DNA of 54,296 bases from Acanthaster planci. Taxonomy: Eukaryota; Echinodermata; Asteroidea; Valvatida; Acanthasteridae. Below, one piece after another: positions 1-12,643 of the stretch. A program made the translations under genes and the position numbers. Where the stretch lies: contig NW_019091648.1 of the NCBI RefSeq assembly GCF_001949145.1, positions 165,153 through 219,448 of the forward strand, written 5' to 3'. Below the pieces are notes generated by a model, which saw nothing but the letters and a program-made list of their open reading frames with translations, ran no database searches and was not told the origin of the DNA. Position 1 is the stretch's first letter; every line of letters begins with the position of its first letter.

Positions 1-59
1 AATTAATGGAGAATTCTGACAAACTGAAAATGAAGTCTTCCGTGTTCACAAGCAGCAAG

Positions 60-235
60 GTTCAACCCAATCGGCCCTGTACTTCACAAGATATAGTGCT
101 TTGAAGAGTGCACATTTAATGTCACATGACTTGTCATAAGATGACGCCAACATCACATCAGGTCATTTTTTGCCTGAAGCATTTCCCTTCTAAGATATCT
201 GCAAGGTTTGAGCCCTTCCCGATATACCGTGAAGG
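60..235 (+). repeat. single copy of the ~145 bp A repeat unit
   Basis: The order of landmarks (CCAATCGG, ACTTCA..AGATATAG, GAGTGCACATTTAATGTCAC, GACTTGTC, AGATGACG, AGGTCATTTT, AGATATCTGCAAGGTTTGA) is the same as in the tandem array at 10-17.5 kb. It is an isolated, diverged member of that family. Confidence 0.75.
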
Positions 236-3200
236 GTGTCCTCAATACACGCACTAAAAAGGGTTGGCCCAACAGCGTAAACGTGTATTGGGTAAACCAC
301 GCCCGCAATGCCTTAAGTGGTGTCACTGATCTGTGAACGTGAAGAAGGGAAATGCTGCAAGCTCACACACCGTCACTGCATTCCGTTCACCACAATTAAA
401 TGCATGTTGGCATGTCTTTAAAATCGTGGTGTACATGTTAAAAACCCCTATTAAATTCACGATCCTGATGTTTAAAAATCCGATCACGATGCACAACGAA
501 CTACACTGAGTTGTCCAACTTGCAATAATGAGCATAAAATAATGCTTACGATATCGATCGGTGCGCCCATGGTGCAGATATGACTATCACTACCAAGCTG
601 TCGGTTCACGAAGAGTGCTGGCATGATTTGATTCAGCAAAACTGATTCACAAAATCTCATGAAATGGGATTAACAGTCCACCTTTTGTGAAAAAGATATC
701 TCTGCTGCCCCGAAATGATCTGGGTTGTACGGTGTCATCAGGAATACTGATGCCACTTTCTTGACAGGTCAACGTACAGTACATCTCTGTACAAGAAAAT
801 GACAAAATTAATCCACCAAGGCATCTGTTTCTTCATTCAGATCGAACCAACTAACACACAGAAAGAAAAATCAAGTATTAACCTTTTTTTCAAAAAAAGT
901 TGGTAAAGGTAAAAAATACACTCGTGGCAACAAGTATTTTTTTGCAGGGCCCGCTGTGGGATGCCCTGATGAAAATTGTATGCCTGCGCCACTCCGCTAT
1001 ACAATTTTCACTGCCCCGATTTTATGCACTGGATTTCCCCCCTTCTGCTGTCCTAAGTTTCCAAAGTACGAAGAAGTTGGAATAAACACAATGAGTTTGT
1101 AGGCATTAATATTGGGAATTATGCAGTACCATCTATGGATCTGGACGCAACGTACAAAACAAAGTACGTACCGGTATCATGAAAACACTGAAAAAAGATT
1201 TTTGTAGATTCGGATCTCAAAACTGATTCAGTCCAACTACGGACGGAAAATCCACAACTTAATCACTCACCTTGTGTGAAGGAGATATTTTTTCAAAATT
1301 AAAGCTTTTAATTTGAGATATACAGGATTGTCGAAAGCGCCACTGCCATTTTCTGGAATGGTTTATAATTATCTGGCTCAGCAAGTTCGGACAAAAAAAT
1401 CAAGCTAGAAGAGAGAGAAATCGTATCAGTCAGAACCACCCAACAAAAGCAGATTTCCTGGCAAAGCATTCAATTTTGGTACAGTGTATAAGACCAAGCC
1501 ACGTGGAACAGGTACGGACAGACTACCACCGTACCACCGATTGACCAACTACGTACCCGCACAGCCCTGACATCACACAAAATTGATTATGGACGTGTAG
1601 GTGGGTAGGTGATATGTATTGCGAACATTAACGAAGCCAGAATATCAGTCTTTAGGGTAAATTTTTAATCAATTTTTTTTTTTTTCCATTTTTAATTATT
1701 AGCCATTTGATTTGATATTCATTCACTTCGTCGCACAGAGAGCCAGCTTTGCCATAAATACGAGTTTCCTTTCCCTCTGGATAAAAGCTAATCCACGCCA
1801 TGTCTGGGCTTTTCACCGGTACTTTATGTATATATTTGCCTCAAAAATTAATGAAAAAAATAATCAATAAAAAAATTAAGCTTTTTAAAAATCGACTTGT
1901 GATGGCCAAAGGCACCTCCCATAAACTTAAATCTTATAAATCTGTTTTTAAGAGCCTGATGAAAGTGGCCAGGAAACGCCTCAGTCCAAATTTCCCTGGG
2001 CACCCTCACCAAAAACCAATGCATCACGTTTCCAACTGAAAAAACGCTAGATTTTCACTGTCTTTTGTGACGGGCATAGTCTAGGCCTACCATTAAAATG
2101 GAAGAACATGTTTCACTGTTATGGCATCTTCTCATAATCAACTATCTGAAAAGAATTTCCAGGGAATGTAGTCTGCAAAATAAACACGTAGATTTGTTTG
2201 ACACTGCATTGGTAAATTGGTACCCGGTACCGAGACAGGGTGTATGCACAGATATGATATTAACTCAATTTGAATTATGACTTCTATACACCGATGTACA
2301 GTCACCAATTTCTATGGTCCTCAAATCACAAATGTGGGAAACCAGGTGAACTAGAGCAAGTTTTATCTGTTGCAATTCATCATGGCGGCGTGTGGTAAAC
2401 AATTTTTACTACGCGGCGGCGGCCCCATGGTTTATTTGCAATACTTTATTGGGCATACTCGGGGCCGATTTTGGGACATAACAACTATCAAGCTGTATTC
2501 TTTCCACAAAGCCTTTGCAAAGCGATATGTGGCTCTGGACTACAACTTCAATGAGAGATCATCTGCATGACTCCCAGGTGAATAGTCATCTACCGTACAG
2601 GCGCTAGCTGCCCATAAATGTAAATGTATTTTGGAAAGTTTGGCCTTTTTAGTCATGGTAACAGTGGGAAAAATACTGCTTTTAAACAAATTTAGACTAT
2701 TTTCAACATGATTTTCAGTAACAAACTCTTATATCACTTCCATGCATTTTAATTCAGAATATTTTAAACTCTTGTCAAGGCCTACATGTAAGAAACTTGG
2801 GCGATAGGCCCGCTGGTAAGTTGATTAATTTGTTTTTGTGTGCATGTATCGAGCTCATTTTTTTAAATCAGTTTAATTAGCACGTGTAATTCTTTACAAA
2901 TCTGTTCATCTTTTTTCCCATTCAGGTGACAAGCTGGCTAATGAGGAAAACCAGCCTTGATGGTTGCTGAGGTGCAGGGCAGTTAATAGACAAAACAATA
3001 TAGGGTCAAAGTCAAGAAACACTTAAAACAGACTATTCTGTAATTTTTAAAATGAATTTTTCTGTTATGGAAAAGAGAACAAAAGCTGTTGTGTGGCTTT
3101 ACTTTTAGTTGAGTAAGCTAATTGAAACGAGTTTAATGATAGATGAAAAATGGTGGGATTGATGTCTTTCAAATAAAAATATGAAATAAAAAAAAAAAAC

Positions 3201-3400
3201 AGGGATGGGGAAAGGGGTTTGATGTGGGCGGTGACGATAAAATTTATTGTGATCAGCTAGAAACACTATTTTCGGACCAAGTTGCACGTACGTGTAGTCA
3301 TGTGGACGTACTCAGTGAGTTTCAGCCTACGTGTATTTCCTTTATTTTCAGAAAGTGGTCCATCGTTACTTTTACTTTAAGATGGCGGGTCCGATTTTAA
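236..3400. other. non-coding stretch, no gene recognised
   Basis: Open frames here are short (at most about 80 codons), lysine/leucine-rich or low in complexity, and lack recognisable motifs. Two spots carry ATGGCGG in a start-like context (near 2382 and 3382), the first inside a small GC-rich patch; neither leads into an ORF I can place in a family. The rest is AT-rich sequence with short homopolymers. Confidence 0.6.
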
Positions 3401-3410
3401 TCTCAACCAT

Positions 3411-4170
3411 GTGACAAATGACTGGTTTCTAATGAGACTCTTCAAGGACCTGCTAGGTACAGCATATTGTCCAGGATTTTCAGCAAGAAATCCCATCCAG
3501 CATGTGTGGGGGATGGTCCTCACTAGTGCTGCAACTTCAGTCTACCTACCAGACTGCCTACCCGGAGAACTCCCACCCACACAACAGCAGCACCTGAAGG
3601 TGCAAGCTCTAAAAGACAGAGGGGCAAGTTTTTGATGCCACCTCAAGTGTTCTTGAGGGATACTGGAAGAACCTGAAGTACAGCAACGTGCCAATTGAGG
3701 TCAGTCACAAATCAACTCAAGATGTGGCACACCCATACACCGAAGTGGAGTACAATCGGGCCCACAAACTTCTCACGGGGCCATACAAGAACATTGAGTA
3801 AGCCAGGGATATCCATGACGATGTTGACTTCTTCAAGAAGCACATTGATCGTCGAGTCGACATGCTTATCTTTGCCAAATGCCTACCTCCAGATGTATGT
3901 CACCACTGCACCTCCAACCCTCCCCAAAACCTTGAGGCAGTCTCATTATACCAGACATTTCCATCTCCGACCCCATCTTTAAAGCATCCAGATCACTTTT
4001 TGACTTTCCTTGAAGCACTTTCTAGCCAACAGAGCCTCCCTGATGAGCACATGCTGTTTGTTCAGCAAGAACAACTCGGAAGATGCTCGTTCTGCAAGTA
4101 CGTGTACTCATCAGAGACAAACATGAAAGACCACCATAGGATCTTCCACCCTAGACAATCCCTGAAATAA
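3411..4170 (+). pseudogene. decayed DDE-transposase-like ORF with C-terminal C2H2 finger
   Basis: Translation over two frames gives one continuous-looking protein end. An early motif, SARNPIQHVWG, resembles the NP-I-E-x-x-W block that ends the catalytic core of many DDE transposases. It is followed by a helical region (EGYWKNLKYSNVPIE) and, after residue ~210, by CSFCKYVYSSE...HHRIFHP, a C2H2-type zinc finger just before the stop at 4168-4170. The frame breaks near 3629-3635 (ORF ends TGA, the homologous-looking text resumes one base over) and there is an in-frame TAA near 3798-3800. The N-terminal two thirds of a transposase are missing upstream. The assignment rests on motif shape, not on a named family, and a host-derived zinc-finger protein is possible. 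Seen: breaks and motifs; inferred: transposase origin. Confidence 0.5.
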
Positions 4171-5620
4171 AGAAATGTAAATAAATGATCCAATCCAAAT
4201 GTGCACAACTGGCCAGCAGTGTAAAGCTACAAAAGCAAGGCTGATAAACCTCCTTAAATGAAATTAGGATATTGTTACAAATTTACAAACTACATGGGTG
4301 GTTTTTACATAGCAGGACAGATTTAGTTTTGTAATATTTGTGGTCAGTATTCATCTTCTTACAATTCAGATAGTGTTTAGTGTTGTCACTAATTGTTTAA
4401 TCTTCAAAGAGCAGTAAATCTTTTATCAGAATGTGTGCATAGGTGAAGTAATTAGAACATCTTTATGACCAGGGTCCATATACAGTATGACGTCACAATA
4501 TTCCAGTAACAATATGTTATGCTGTTTAAGGTATTTTTGCTTCATTTCCCAAGTCTTTGGTTTAAAGAATAAAATTTGTTTCAAGAGTTCTAATTTGTGA
4601 TGTAATCATGAATAGAAATTGTATTTGTATAGATTGTAGAAACACAACCCCCCAGTTTATAAGTATTGGGATTCTTAAAAGTAAAAAAAAAATCCCCCAA
4701 AAGTTTTAAACGTATTAAGATTCTAAAAAGTGAAAAAATATGCACAAGATCTTAAATAATTTTTGGCAGAAATTACAATCAGGACACACACAATATTGTG
4801 GGACATTGTGCCAGTGTATGATATTTCCAAAAAATCAGAAAAATAATTTCGAAAAATAGTTTTAACACACATGAATGAATGCCGAAAAGGGAAATTTTTA
4901 CTCTAATCGTGCATGAACAAAAAGGCATGAATAAAGGTCCTAAACTAAAGGGTATCACCAGCTCAATTCACGAATGAATTTAAGAAACCAATCTCCAAAA
5001 TTTTCCCCCAATCGGGAGACAGACGCTAAATCGGGAGACCGGGACGCCCAAAACAAAACTCATGCGTGCCATCGCCATAGGACACAGTTGCTAAATACGG
5101 AGATTGCCTTGTTATTGTGCCGGTGAATGTACATTGTACAATACGTACATGTATACTTACATATATGTATCATGCTGGTGGGATATGGGCGCCATGGCCG
5201 GCGCACACAGGAAGGAAAAGGGATAGGCGTAGGCGGAATGGCATTTGATTCAGGCCTAACAACACTTGCAAAGGCAACAATACACGTAAATTTAAATGCA
5301 AATAATAAGTTTCATGACTTAACTTAGAGAGAGCTTCAATCAGTGAATTTGGCAGTCTTCATTTCCACTCCATGCAGTGCCATGATGTGACTCGCATGAT
5401 CATAGCAATATATTAAGAGCGTACACTATCGGCTGGCTACTTGCCTGTCACTTTGTTAATAGCAGTCTTAGTCTGCCTTTTCAGACATGGCTTATGCTCA
5501 TGCGCTGTTTGTGTTTTGGGGGTCCCCTGATTGACTTGGATCACGTTCATTCAATGAATCCCTCTCCTGAACAATGTTATGGCTACAATTTACATGTACA
5601 TGTAGGTACCGTTTCAAAAT
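4171..5620. other. non-coding stretch, no gene recognised
   Basis: AT-rich sequence following the 3.4 kb ORF. One isolated TGACGTCA lies at 4498-4505. Nothing larger than about 66 codons is open and none shows a motif. Confidence 0.55.
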
Positions 5621-5624
5621 TGGA

Positions 5625-5850
5625 TTCGGCTTACTTTTTGGCTTCGCTGGTTCGAATGCTGCCTCAAAATAGCTGGAACCAGTAAAGCCGAAACTAAGTC
5701 TAATCCACTCATTTCGAAAACGAACTCCGAACACGTACATGTGAATTTCAAAATGAGTACATTAGGCTTTGTCTTTGGCTTCACTGGTTCCAGCCATGGG
5801 CATACATTTAAACTACATGCAGAGGCTCTGACTGGAACCAACAAACACAA
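5625..5850. repeat. alternating inverted short repeats (GGCTTCACTGGTTCCAGC family)
   Basis: A core of roughly TTGGCTTCACTGGTTCCAGC occurs near 5638 and 5774 in one orientation, and as its reverse complement near 5671 (GCTGGAACCAGTAAAGCC) and partly near 5830. The copies alternate in orientation and could fold into stem-loops. The small overlapping ORFs on both strands here are by-products of this structure. Confidence 0.6.
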
Positions 5851-6104
5851 CGTTAAAAAAAATCTGTCCATGTACACCTGTACCTACATGTATACAGACC
5901 GTATTTGCGGCGTCCCCAATTTCAGTCGTATTCCTGAACGTGCAGTACAAATTTGAAAACTTTAATGGGATGGTACCAGGTGATATTGGGGGTCGGAATG
6001 AAATCGTAGAATATAGTCGGGTTCTTTGAATTTGATGTTTTCAAATAAATACACTACGTTGGGGAATATGACTGAAATTGGGGATGCTGCGAATACAGAC
6101 TATT

Positions 6105-6195
6105 CGCTGCATGTAAATGTACACATGCATACATGTACATACATGTATGTACATGTACATATACTGCACATGCATACATGTACATGCACACATCA
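6105..6195. repeat. TACATGTA/ACATGC simple repeat
   Basis: A run of overlapping palindromic octamers (TACATGTA, TGCATACATGTACAT) forms a cryptically simple, self-complementary tract. Similar but shorter tracts occur near 5140, 13010, 17570, 19085, 25862, 39620 and 43335. Confidence 0.85.
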
Positions 6196-6199
6196 TCTT

Positions 6200-7300
6200 C
6201 CACCATGCTCTGTGACACTACATAGTGAAGGCCATGCCGCATCGTGTGCAGACTGTGCGAATTTGCAATTTTGCAGCTACGATACATTCGTGAAACAACT
6301 GAATACTAGGCCTATGCCTATGATGCAAGCATGACCATGATGATGCAGTTTGTCCTGGATTTATGAAACATACCCAGGACGATCTTGGACAAACCACTAT
6401 ATACCATATACTATATGGCGTGAATGTAAAGACGCCAAGTTCTGACTGTTGCGTGCTGGCATGCATTATCATAAACTAGGGCATACCACAAGGGAGCCGG
6501 GCCTCTTATTCCTCGTCTTACAGGTTGCAATTGATTAATCGTACGTTTAACATCCATGTAATTAATTTCTATTAGATGTAATGTAATGGCAGATAAATGT
6601 CTGTAAAATAAATATTGCCAGGGCCACGAGTTGTCTCTTCTCCCATGTTCTCAACTGCACGACTTTTATTTCATAAGTAATTAACGTAGTTTTGTTCACA
6701 GGTATTTGTATGCCTTTTCCTGCGAAATAAGTAGGCTTAAGCATTATATCATATCCCTCATCATTGCTAAAAAATCTTATGCCCCATTCCCTATAATCCT
6801 TATACAGGGATATACCATTGTTTGCCCTCCCTCTTATCACAATAAGAGCCAACACCCACTTATTTCACGTAATTTCATTTAGAAAGCAAGCCATTAAAAA
6901 ATACGTACAAAACACAGGATTGCTCTCATCTTCATATTTATTACAGGACCACCAAAAAATGAAACAAATGAAATCATAATAATTATTAATAACTGCAAAA
7001 ATAGATAAATCCATCAAGCAAACTATCAATCAAAAGCTGAAGAGAAAAAAGTCTGGAAGTGAATTACAACCTCATTATCGCATGAAAACAAACCGGGACT
7101 ATGAATATAACACTGTAGAGGATTATCAAATAAAGTTTCACGCGATGGAAGATGGACAGGATTATGAAAGTTAAGTTTGGGAGAAACCAGATAAATACAA
7201 CCAGACCAGACAACTTCATGAAAGTTGATCTAAACTAATTACCACATAAGAACTTGTGACCATGAAGATACCAATAAGGAGAAAATCCAACATTTTATCA
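6200..7300. other. non-coding stretch, no gene recognised
   Basis: The longest open frame is about 97 codons on the minus strand at 6562-6855. It reads like plausible protein text but has no motif, no extension upstream of its Met and no splice partners that I can see. Confidence 0.5.
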
Positions 7301-7307
7301 ATTAATA

Positions 7308-8302
7308 CTACTTATGACAGTCACTGGACTGCTTCCTCTTCAGAAACATTTTTCGGCACTTGGAGTTCACGCTCTCCCTCAGCTGTTTCATGGATGCAGG
7401 CGAAGTGGTGCCAGGATATTCTCTGTCTGCTTGCACAAGTATGGCCTTAAACCTAATGTCCTGCGTTAGTGCCCTCTTGTACACACGGCAGCCTCCTGGT
7501 CTTGGCACTGCCCCCGAAGAAGTTAGCCATTGACAGCTCAGTATCACTGAACATTGCGGACATCAGCTTAAGGACTAGGGACTGTCCACTTGATGCACGA
7601 AAGAAACAGCCTTCACAGTCCCATGCCGCATTTCGATCAATGAAAGTTTGTTACCGATGGTGACAAAGTACTCAGTACACTTGAGCACCAAGGGTTCACA
7701 GGCAACAGCAGCAGTGGCTCTCTCAGACACCAGATCCCCAATCATATTGCACAAAGCATCCACAGTACCCCTCAGGCTGTTGATATGTTGGATGAGGCGA
7801 TCCTGCTTGGTCTCGATTGATGTCAAATGCACCAGGATGTCCTGTTGGTTGCAACCAAGGGGCACGGAGAGCAGAGTTTACAGGCCAGATATGTCAACTG
7901 AAGAGGCCTCAGCGGGTGGAGAAGGTGGCTGGATGTACGATGTAGGAGATGATGACCCTTCGATGGTGGCGCAGGTGTCCAGTTGTAAAGGTACTTTGGT
8001 TGTCGGTGCTGGGTGTTTGGCCAAAATGTTGTCTGTTGGGGATGATGAACAGTCAATGACTGCACAGGTTTCTATCAATGGGGGTGTTTGGGTTGTTGGC
8101 GCCGCTTGATGTTCCGCCCCGATGCAGGTATGCAGTTATGGGGTTGCTGGGACTGGAGGATCTTCTGCCCCATCATCTGCGAGGGATGACGAACCTTCGG
8201 TGACTGCCACAATTAAAGGAGCAGCCTTACGAACTGATTTGATGAGAGGCTCGTCATCGGAGTCATTGTTGTCTGTTGGCATCAGCTTTGGTTTCTCCGA
8301 CA
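7308..8302 (-). pseudogene. BEN-domain protein, exon 2 (broken)
   Basis: Minus-strand exon entered by a good acceptor (pyrimidine-rich tract then TTTCAG, ending at 8303) in phase 1, matching the donor of the 8.7 kb exon. The protein has a Ser/Thr/Pro-rich acidic linker (SSSPTDN, SSSPTSY), a coiled-coil-like segment (TKQDRLIQHINSLRGTV) and a C-terminal BEN-like domain: MSAMFSDTELSMANFFGG, then ALTQDIRFKAIL and finally LRESVNSKCRK, the terminal block typical of BEN domains. BEN proteins usually bind DNA or act in chromatin repression. Breaks: in-frame TAA codons in the linker near 8108 and 7875, and the first half of the BEN domain lies one frame off, with a second shift back near 7490. Not a functional copy as assembled. 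Confidence 0.72.
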
Positions 8303-8709
8303 CTGAAATTGAAAAAAGAGAGAAAATATATATGTAGTAGTTAGACTAACGAAGACCAGCAATTATACATAACGGCAGCAAAGGTCAATGCATGTAGCAA
8401 CATACAGTAACATAGGCATATCCAGGGCATTTAACATTAAAAAAATTCGAACTTCAGCCAGTGGGTAAGTTGCATCTATTCAGTGATGAAACATCAGGTC
8501 TGTATTGGCAATTAATAGGCCCCCTAATGTTTGTTACCCGGCATTATAAAACTGATCAATTTTTTCGAACTGATCAGGCAAATATGCCTAACTTTACTTC
8601 ATTCAGAAACTGTCCAAGAAGTCTTGTTCCTATATAAGCTGCTATAGCTGTTCAAACTCAAGTTAAGAATTAATTTGTGCAAGTTCTATGAAAGTTGGTG
8701 TCACCTTAC

Positions 8710-8878
8710 GTTTTGTTTGAAGTATCCATGCTTTGTAGGTCCTCGACTTGTATGTAACAGCAACTTCTTGACCATCTTCGAGGGGATCCTTCGCCTTGAC
8801 TCTGGCTCACCTGACCCGTTCAACGATTCTGGAATATCTGGCTGGAGTAATCCAGCAAATCTCAACGAAATTGTCCAT
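8710..8878 (-). pseudogene. BEN-domain protein, exon 1 (broken)
   Basis: Starts at ATG 8878 (MDNFVEICWI) and encodes 56 codons ending QTKR-like text at donor C|GTAAGG (8710/8709), phase 1. The text DGQEVAVTYKSRTYKAWILQ resembles the short N-terminal beta-rich segment often encoded by the first exon of animal BEN proteins. One in-frame TGA lies in the middle, near 8808. Because exon, donor, acceptor and intron (about 400 bp) are all visible, this decayed from a spliced gene and is not a processed copy. It lies on the same strand as THOC3 and probably inside a THOC3 intron. Confidence 0.62.
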
Positions 8879-8879
8879 C

Positions 8880-9985
8880 TTAATTGTAGAGGAAGTGTTG
8901 TCAGGAGCATGATGTACCAGGAAAGTGACGTTTGGCTTGTGAGATCCATTGCTTTATCTTATTTTTATCCGAATAAAACGTTCAAAGCCCCGACAGCCGT
9001 GCCGGCCCACTCAATTGGAACTTAACAGAAATCCTCTAACGTGCCGTCACAACTGTCGGTATTCTTTGAAGAAGGTAGCCCCACTCTGCTTTGGGTCTAA
9101 CGCCATACAGGGAGACAATGGTCAATTATCAGCTTTGTATGTGGCAGGTTCCATTTGCAAAACATGTGCGCAAATGCATCGGTGTTCCATCGGCTGGATA
9201 TCTCAGCAAGCATGGAATGGAGGTACATGCGTTAATGTTTCCTTTAATGTTTGTAGGCTGACACTATCAGTTATTACTTGGCAGAAAAATAAAACAAAAC
9301 TGCTCCAAACTGCTCAATGGCTATACTGTGACCTAAAATACAAAGCAGTTAAGTTAGAGAGCCTGGAGTTTCGATCCTATAGCAGAGTCTTTCTTAAGAT
9401 ATTGTCAGGCAAGGTTTTGAACTGTCACACCCGTGGCTTCACATTCACTTTGCTCAAATTCCATTCTATGGTTTTATGATGAGTAAAATGGAGTCAGGAG
9501 AAATTTATGAAACGTGTTAAAACAACGTAAGGATGATAATTAAGAGAAGTGCACAACTGACTTCTTAATCACCCATGGAAAGACCAATAATAGTGCCACA
9601 CGGTCTAACGTTAAGCATTTTATTTTGTAAGTTACATTCACATAATTACAGTGCTTGTAAGAAAATTCCAGGATGTAAGATTGAACACTTCCTACTGAAT
9701 TATCTAAGAACCTCACATCCTTGTACCCATTGGAATGCAACGAAATGTATATGTATATTCCCAGTTTTCTACAACACTTATTACCCACAGTTCCTCCCGA
9801 AACGCATAGCACGCATTGCCCAGTATTTACTTTTGCGTATCGTTTCGGCTGAAAAGTCGGAATACAAATAGTAAAACTACTTTCAAGTGAAGTAAGCCTA
9901 CAAATATGATGTTTTAGACGCGGGACGGAACAGTCGGTCAATTTCGCGTTGCCGCCTAAGGTCAATCTAGGTCTAAAACCCTTCC
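8880..9985. other. non-coding stretch, no gene recognised
   Basis: Two longer open frames (176 codons plus at 8949, 153 codons minus at 9540) show no domain, no biased codon use and odd composition. I treat them as chance. Confidence 0.5.
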
Positions 9986-12113
9986 CTTTCCAACTACACA
10001 CAAATTTTCAACCAAATCAGTTATGTACTTCAAGAGATGTAGCACTTTAAGCTAGTGTCCCTTTAATGTCAAGTGACTTGTCACATGATGACGTCATTGT
10101 GACAATTTGGCTTTGGACCATCCTGAAATAATTGTCGGAAGGTCTGCTTCGTACGAAGTCAATCAAATTTTTTTTTAAACATACCAAATTCAAGTAACAC
10201 AAAAAAATCGAAGCTCGGGTACAGTCTTAACGTTGTTGTGCAACAACGCTACCTATGGTTAAATATAGGACAGTTTGTTGAAAATTGGAAGCCCAGGCAA
10301 GTGTAACTGCAATACCGCAATAGCCGCCTCATAGCGTGATATACGACAGTCCGAAAACTCCATGCAATCTGTGTACAAAGTCTAAGCAGAAAATTAATTA
10401 TTCAAATATCAATAATAAATAAACTAATTAAGTTATCATTGTGAATTTCTTCTACGACTGTCCTTGGATGATTGTTCAACTACCTGCCAAGTTTGAAGTC
10501 TGTCTGATTTTCCTTACTGCCAAAATGCTATGCCTGAAAAAAACTGACTGAATAAGGAGAAAGAAAAAAAAGGAAAACTAGAGCTTATTTGTCTGTTTGC
10601 CAACAGAACAAAGGGCTTTTTCGCATTCTTTTTACAGTTGAACAACTATGGCATCATCACATCAAGTCATTTTTTGTATATAACACCCCTCTTTTAAGTT
10701 ATCTGTGAAGTTTCAACCTGATAGAACATGTACTTCAGGAGATATTGGGCTATAAACAGTGCACCTTTAATGTCACGACTTGTCTCCTGGTGACGTCATC
10801 AGCACATAAGGTCAATATTCCTCTAGAACATTGCCTTTTCAAGATATCTGCAAGATTAGAACCCGATTGGACAGCTACTTCAGGAGATATACAAGAGTGC
10901 ACATTTAATGTCACATGACTTGTTTCCTGATGACATCATCATCACAAGAGGTCAATTTTCCCCTAAAGCACTCCATTTTCAAGACATCTGGAAGATTTGA
11001 ACTTGTACTCGGACATGTACTTCAGGATATATAGGGCTTTAAAGAGTTCGCATTTAATTTCACATGACTTGTCTCTTCTGACATCATCATCACATAAGGT
11101 CAATTTTCCTCCAAAGCACTCTATTCAAGATATTTGCAAGATTTGAACCCAATCGGACATGTACTTCAGGAGATACAGGGCCTTAAAGAGTGTATTCTCC
11201 GTTCACATTGGTCTGCAAACCCCGCCTTATTTGCATAATCATAAATATGCATTGTCACCCAAAAAACCCAAAATTCTTTGATAACATCTTACATAGCAGT
11301 AATTGATTGCACCTTTCACATTTTCTGTGTACAAAATTTAAGAAAAAAGATTGTAGGACCACTTTAGAAGACATCTGTTGCACAATCCTGAACATTCTGG
11401 TGCAAAAATGAATTTCACTTTTGATAACTGTGACCAGAAGTTGTTACTGTATGATATACACTTCAAAGGTAATAAATATTGAAAAATCAATAATAAATTA
11501 CTTGATGACGTCATCAAGACGTCATTGTTCTAGGACCATCTATGCATAAGGGTTGTTCACTGACATAAGTTTGATGAAGATCCGATGTTGCTAAGGGACC
11601 AAAGTCGTGGGCAGAAAAACCATGCACAAAACAAATGGCATTTGGGTCAGAAGAAGAAGAAACGAGAGGTTTGCCAACAGAACAGTGGGCATTTTCGTAT
11701 TCGTTTGTACATTTGAACAACTAAGGCATCATCACATCAAGTCACTTTTTGTATGTAACACCTCTCTTTAAAGTTATCTGCAAAGTTTCAACTTGATAGA
11801 ACATGTACTTCAGGAGATACAGGGCTTTAAAAAGTGCACCTTTAATGTCACATGACTTGTCTCCTGATGATAATGTCAATATTTCTCTAAAGCAATCCCT
11901 CTTCAATATATTTGCAAGATTTTACCCCAATCTGACATCTACTATAGGGGATATAGTGCCTTAAAGGTTGCACCCTTAATGTCATGTGACTTGTCTCCTG
12001 ATGACATCATCATCAGATAAGGTCAACATTTCTTGAAACCACTCCCTTTTCAAGATATCTGCAAGATTGAACCTAGGGCCTTAAATATAGGGCCTTAAAT
12101 GTTGTACCCTTAA

Positions 12114-12643
12114 CCACTACCAGCCGGGGACTCCGGGATCGGAGCCGTATGGTTTATATGTGTGGCCGGGGTCTCCGAACTCGGACAAAGGAAACAGGGC
12201 CCTGTAACAAAAGACCCTACTCCGAACNNNNNNNNNNNNNNNNNNNNNNNNNNNNNNNNNNNNNNNNNNNNNNNNNNNNNNNNNNNNNNNNNNNNNNNNN
12301 NNNNNNNNNNNNNNNNNNNNNNNNNNNNNNNNNNNNNNNNNNNNNNNNNNNNNNNNNNNNNNNNNNNNNNNNNNNNNNNNNNNNNNNNNNNNNNNNNNNN
12401 NNNNNNNNNNNNNNNNNNNNNNNNNNNNNNNNNNNNNNNNNNNNNNNNNNNNNNNNNNNNNNNNNNNNNNNNNNNNNNNNNNNNNNNNNNNNNNNNNNNN
12501 NNNGTGCCTGAAGATTACTCCATGCGGCTATAAACAACTGTTAAATGGAATGATGAATTGTTGAAGGATTTTGAAAACGGAAAAAATGATAGTCGTGCCG
12601 GCCCAGCATCCTCAACGTTGAAAAATGCCCCGGTCCGAAGTGG
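12114..12643. mobile_element. piggyBac-type element or non-autonomous derivative, containing a 276-base gap
   Basis: Flanked by TTAA on both sides (12110-12113 and 12644-12647). Terminal inverted repeats match at about 12 of 16 positions (CCACTACCAGCCGGGG at left; the right end, reverse complemented, reads CCACTTCGGACCGGGG). Outside, the interrupted A repeat unit reads across the junction (..ACCC-TTAA-TGTCACGTGAC), as in intact neighbours, so the target was the TTAA present in that unit. Bases 12228-12503 are Ns, so any ORF inside is unknown. Confidence 0.8.
12228..12503. other. assembly gap (Ns)
   Basis: Run of 276 Ns inside the TTAA-flanked element. Open frames running through it are artefacts. 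Confidence 0.99.

Noticed and set aside
6562-6855. 97-codon minus-strand frame with protein-like text
   Set aside because: No family recognised, no upstream extension beyond the Met and no matching exons; not enough to call a gene.
7648-8109. 153-codon open frame, plus strand
   Set aside because: Antisense shadow of the BEN pseudogene, whose coiled-coil and linker text is on the minus strand.
8949-9479. 176-codon open frame, plus strand
   Set aside because: No domain, Cys/Arg-rich chance-like composition, no splice or repeat context; AT-rich noncoding DNA of this length yields such frames.
9540-10001. 153-codon open frame, minus strand
   Set aside because: No motif and it runs into the start of the repeat array; treated as chance.
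12149-12537. Open frames across Ns
   Set aside because: Created by the assembly gap; the same applies to those at 42062-43235.
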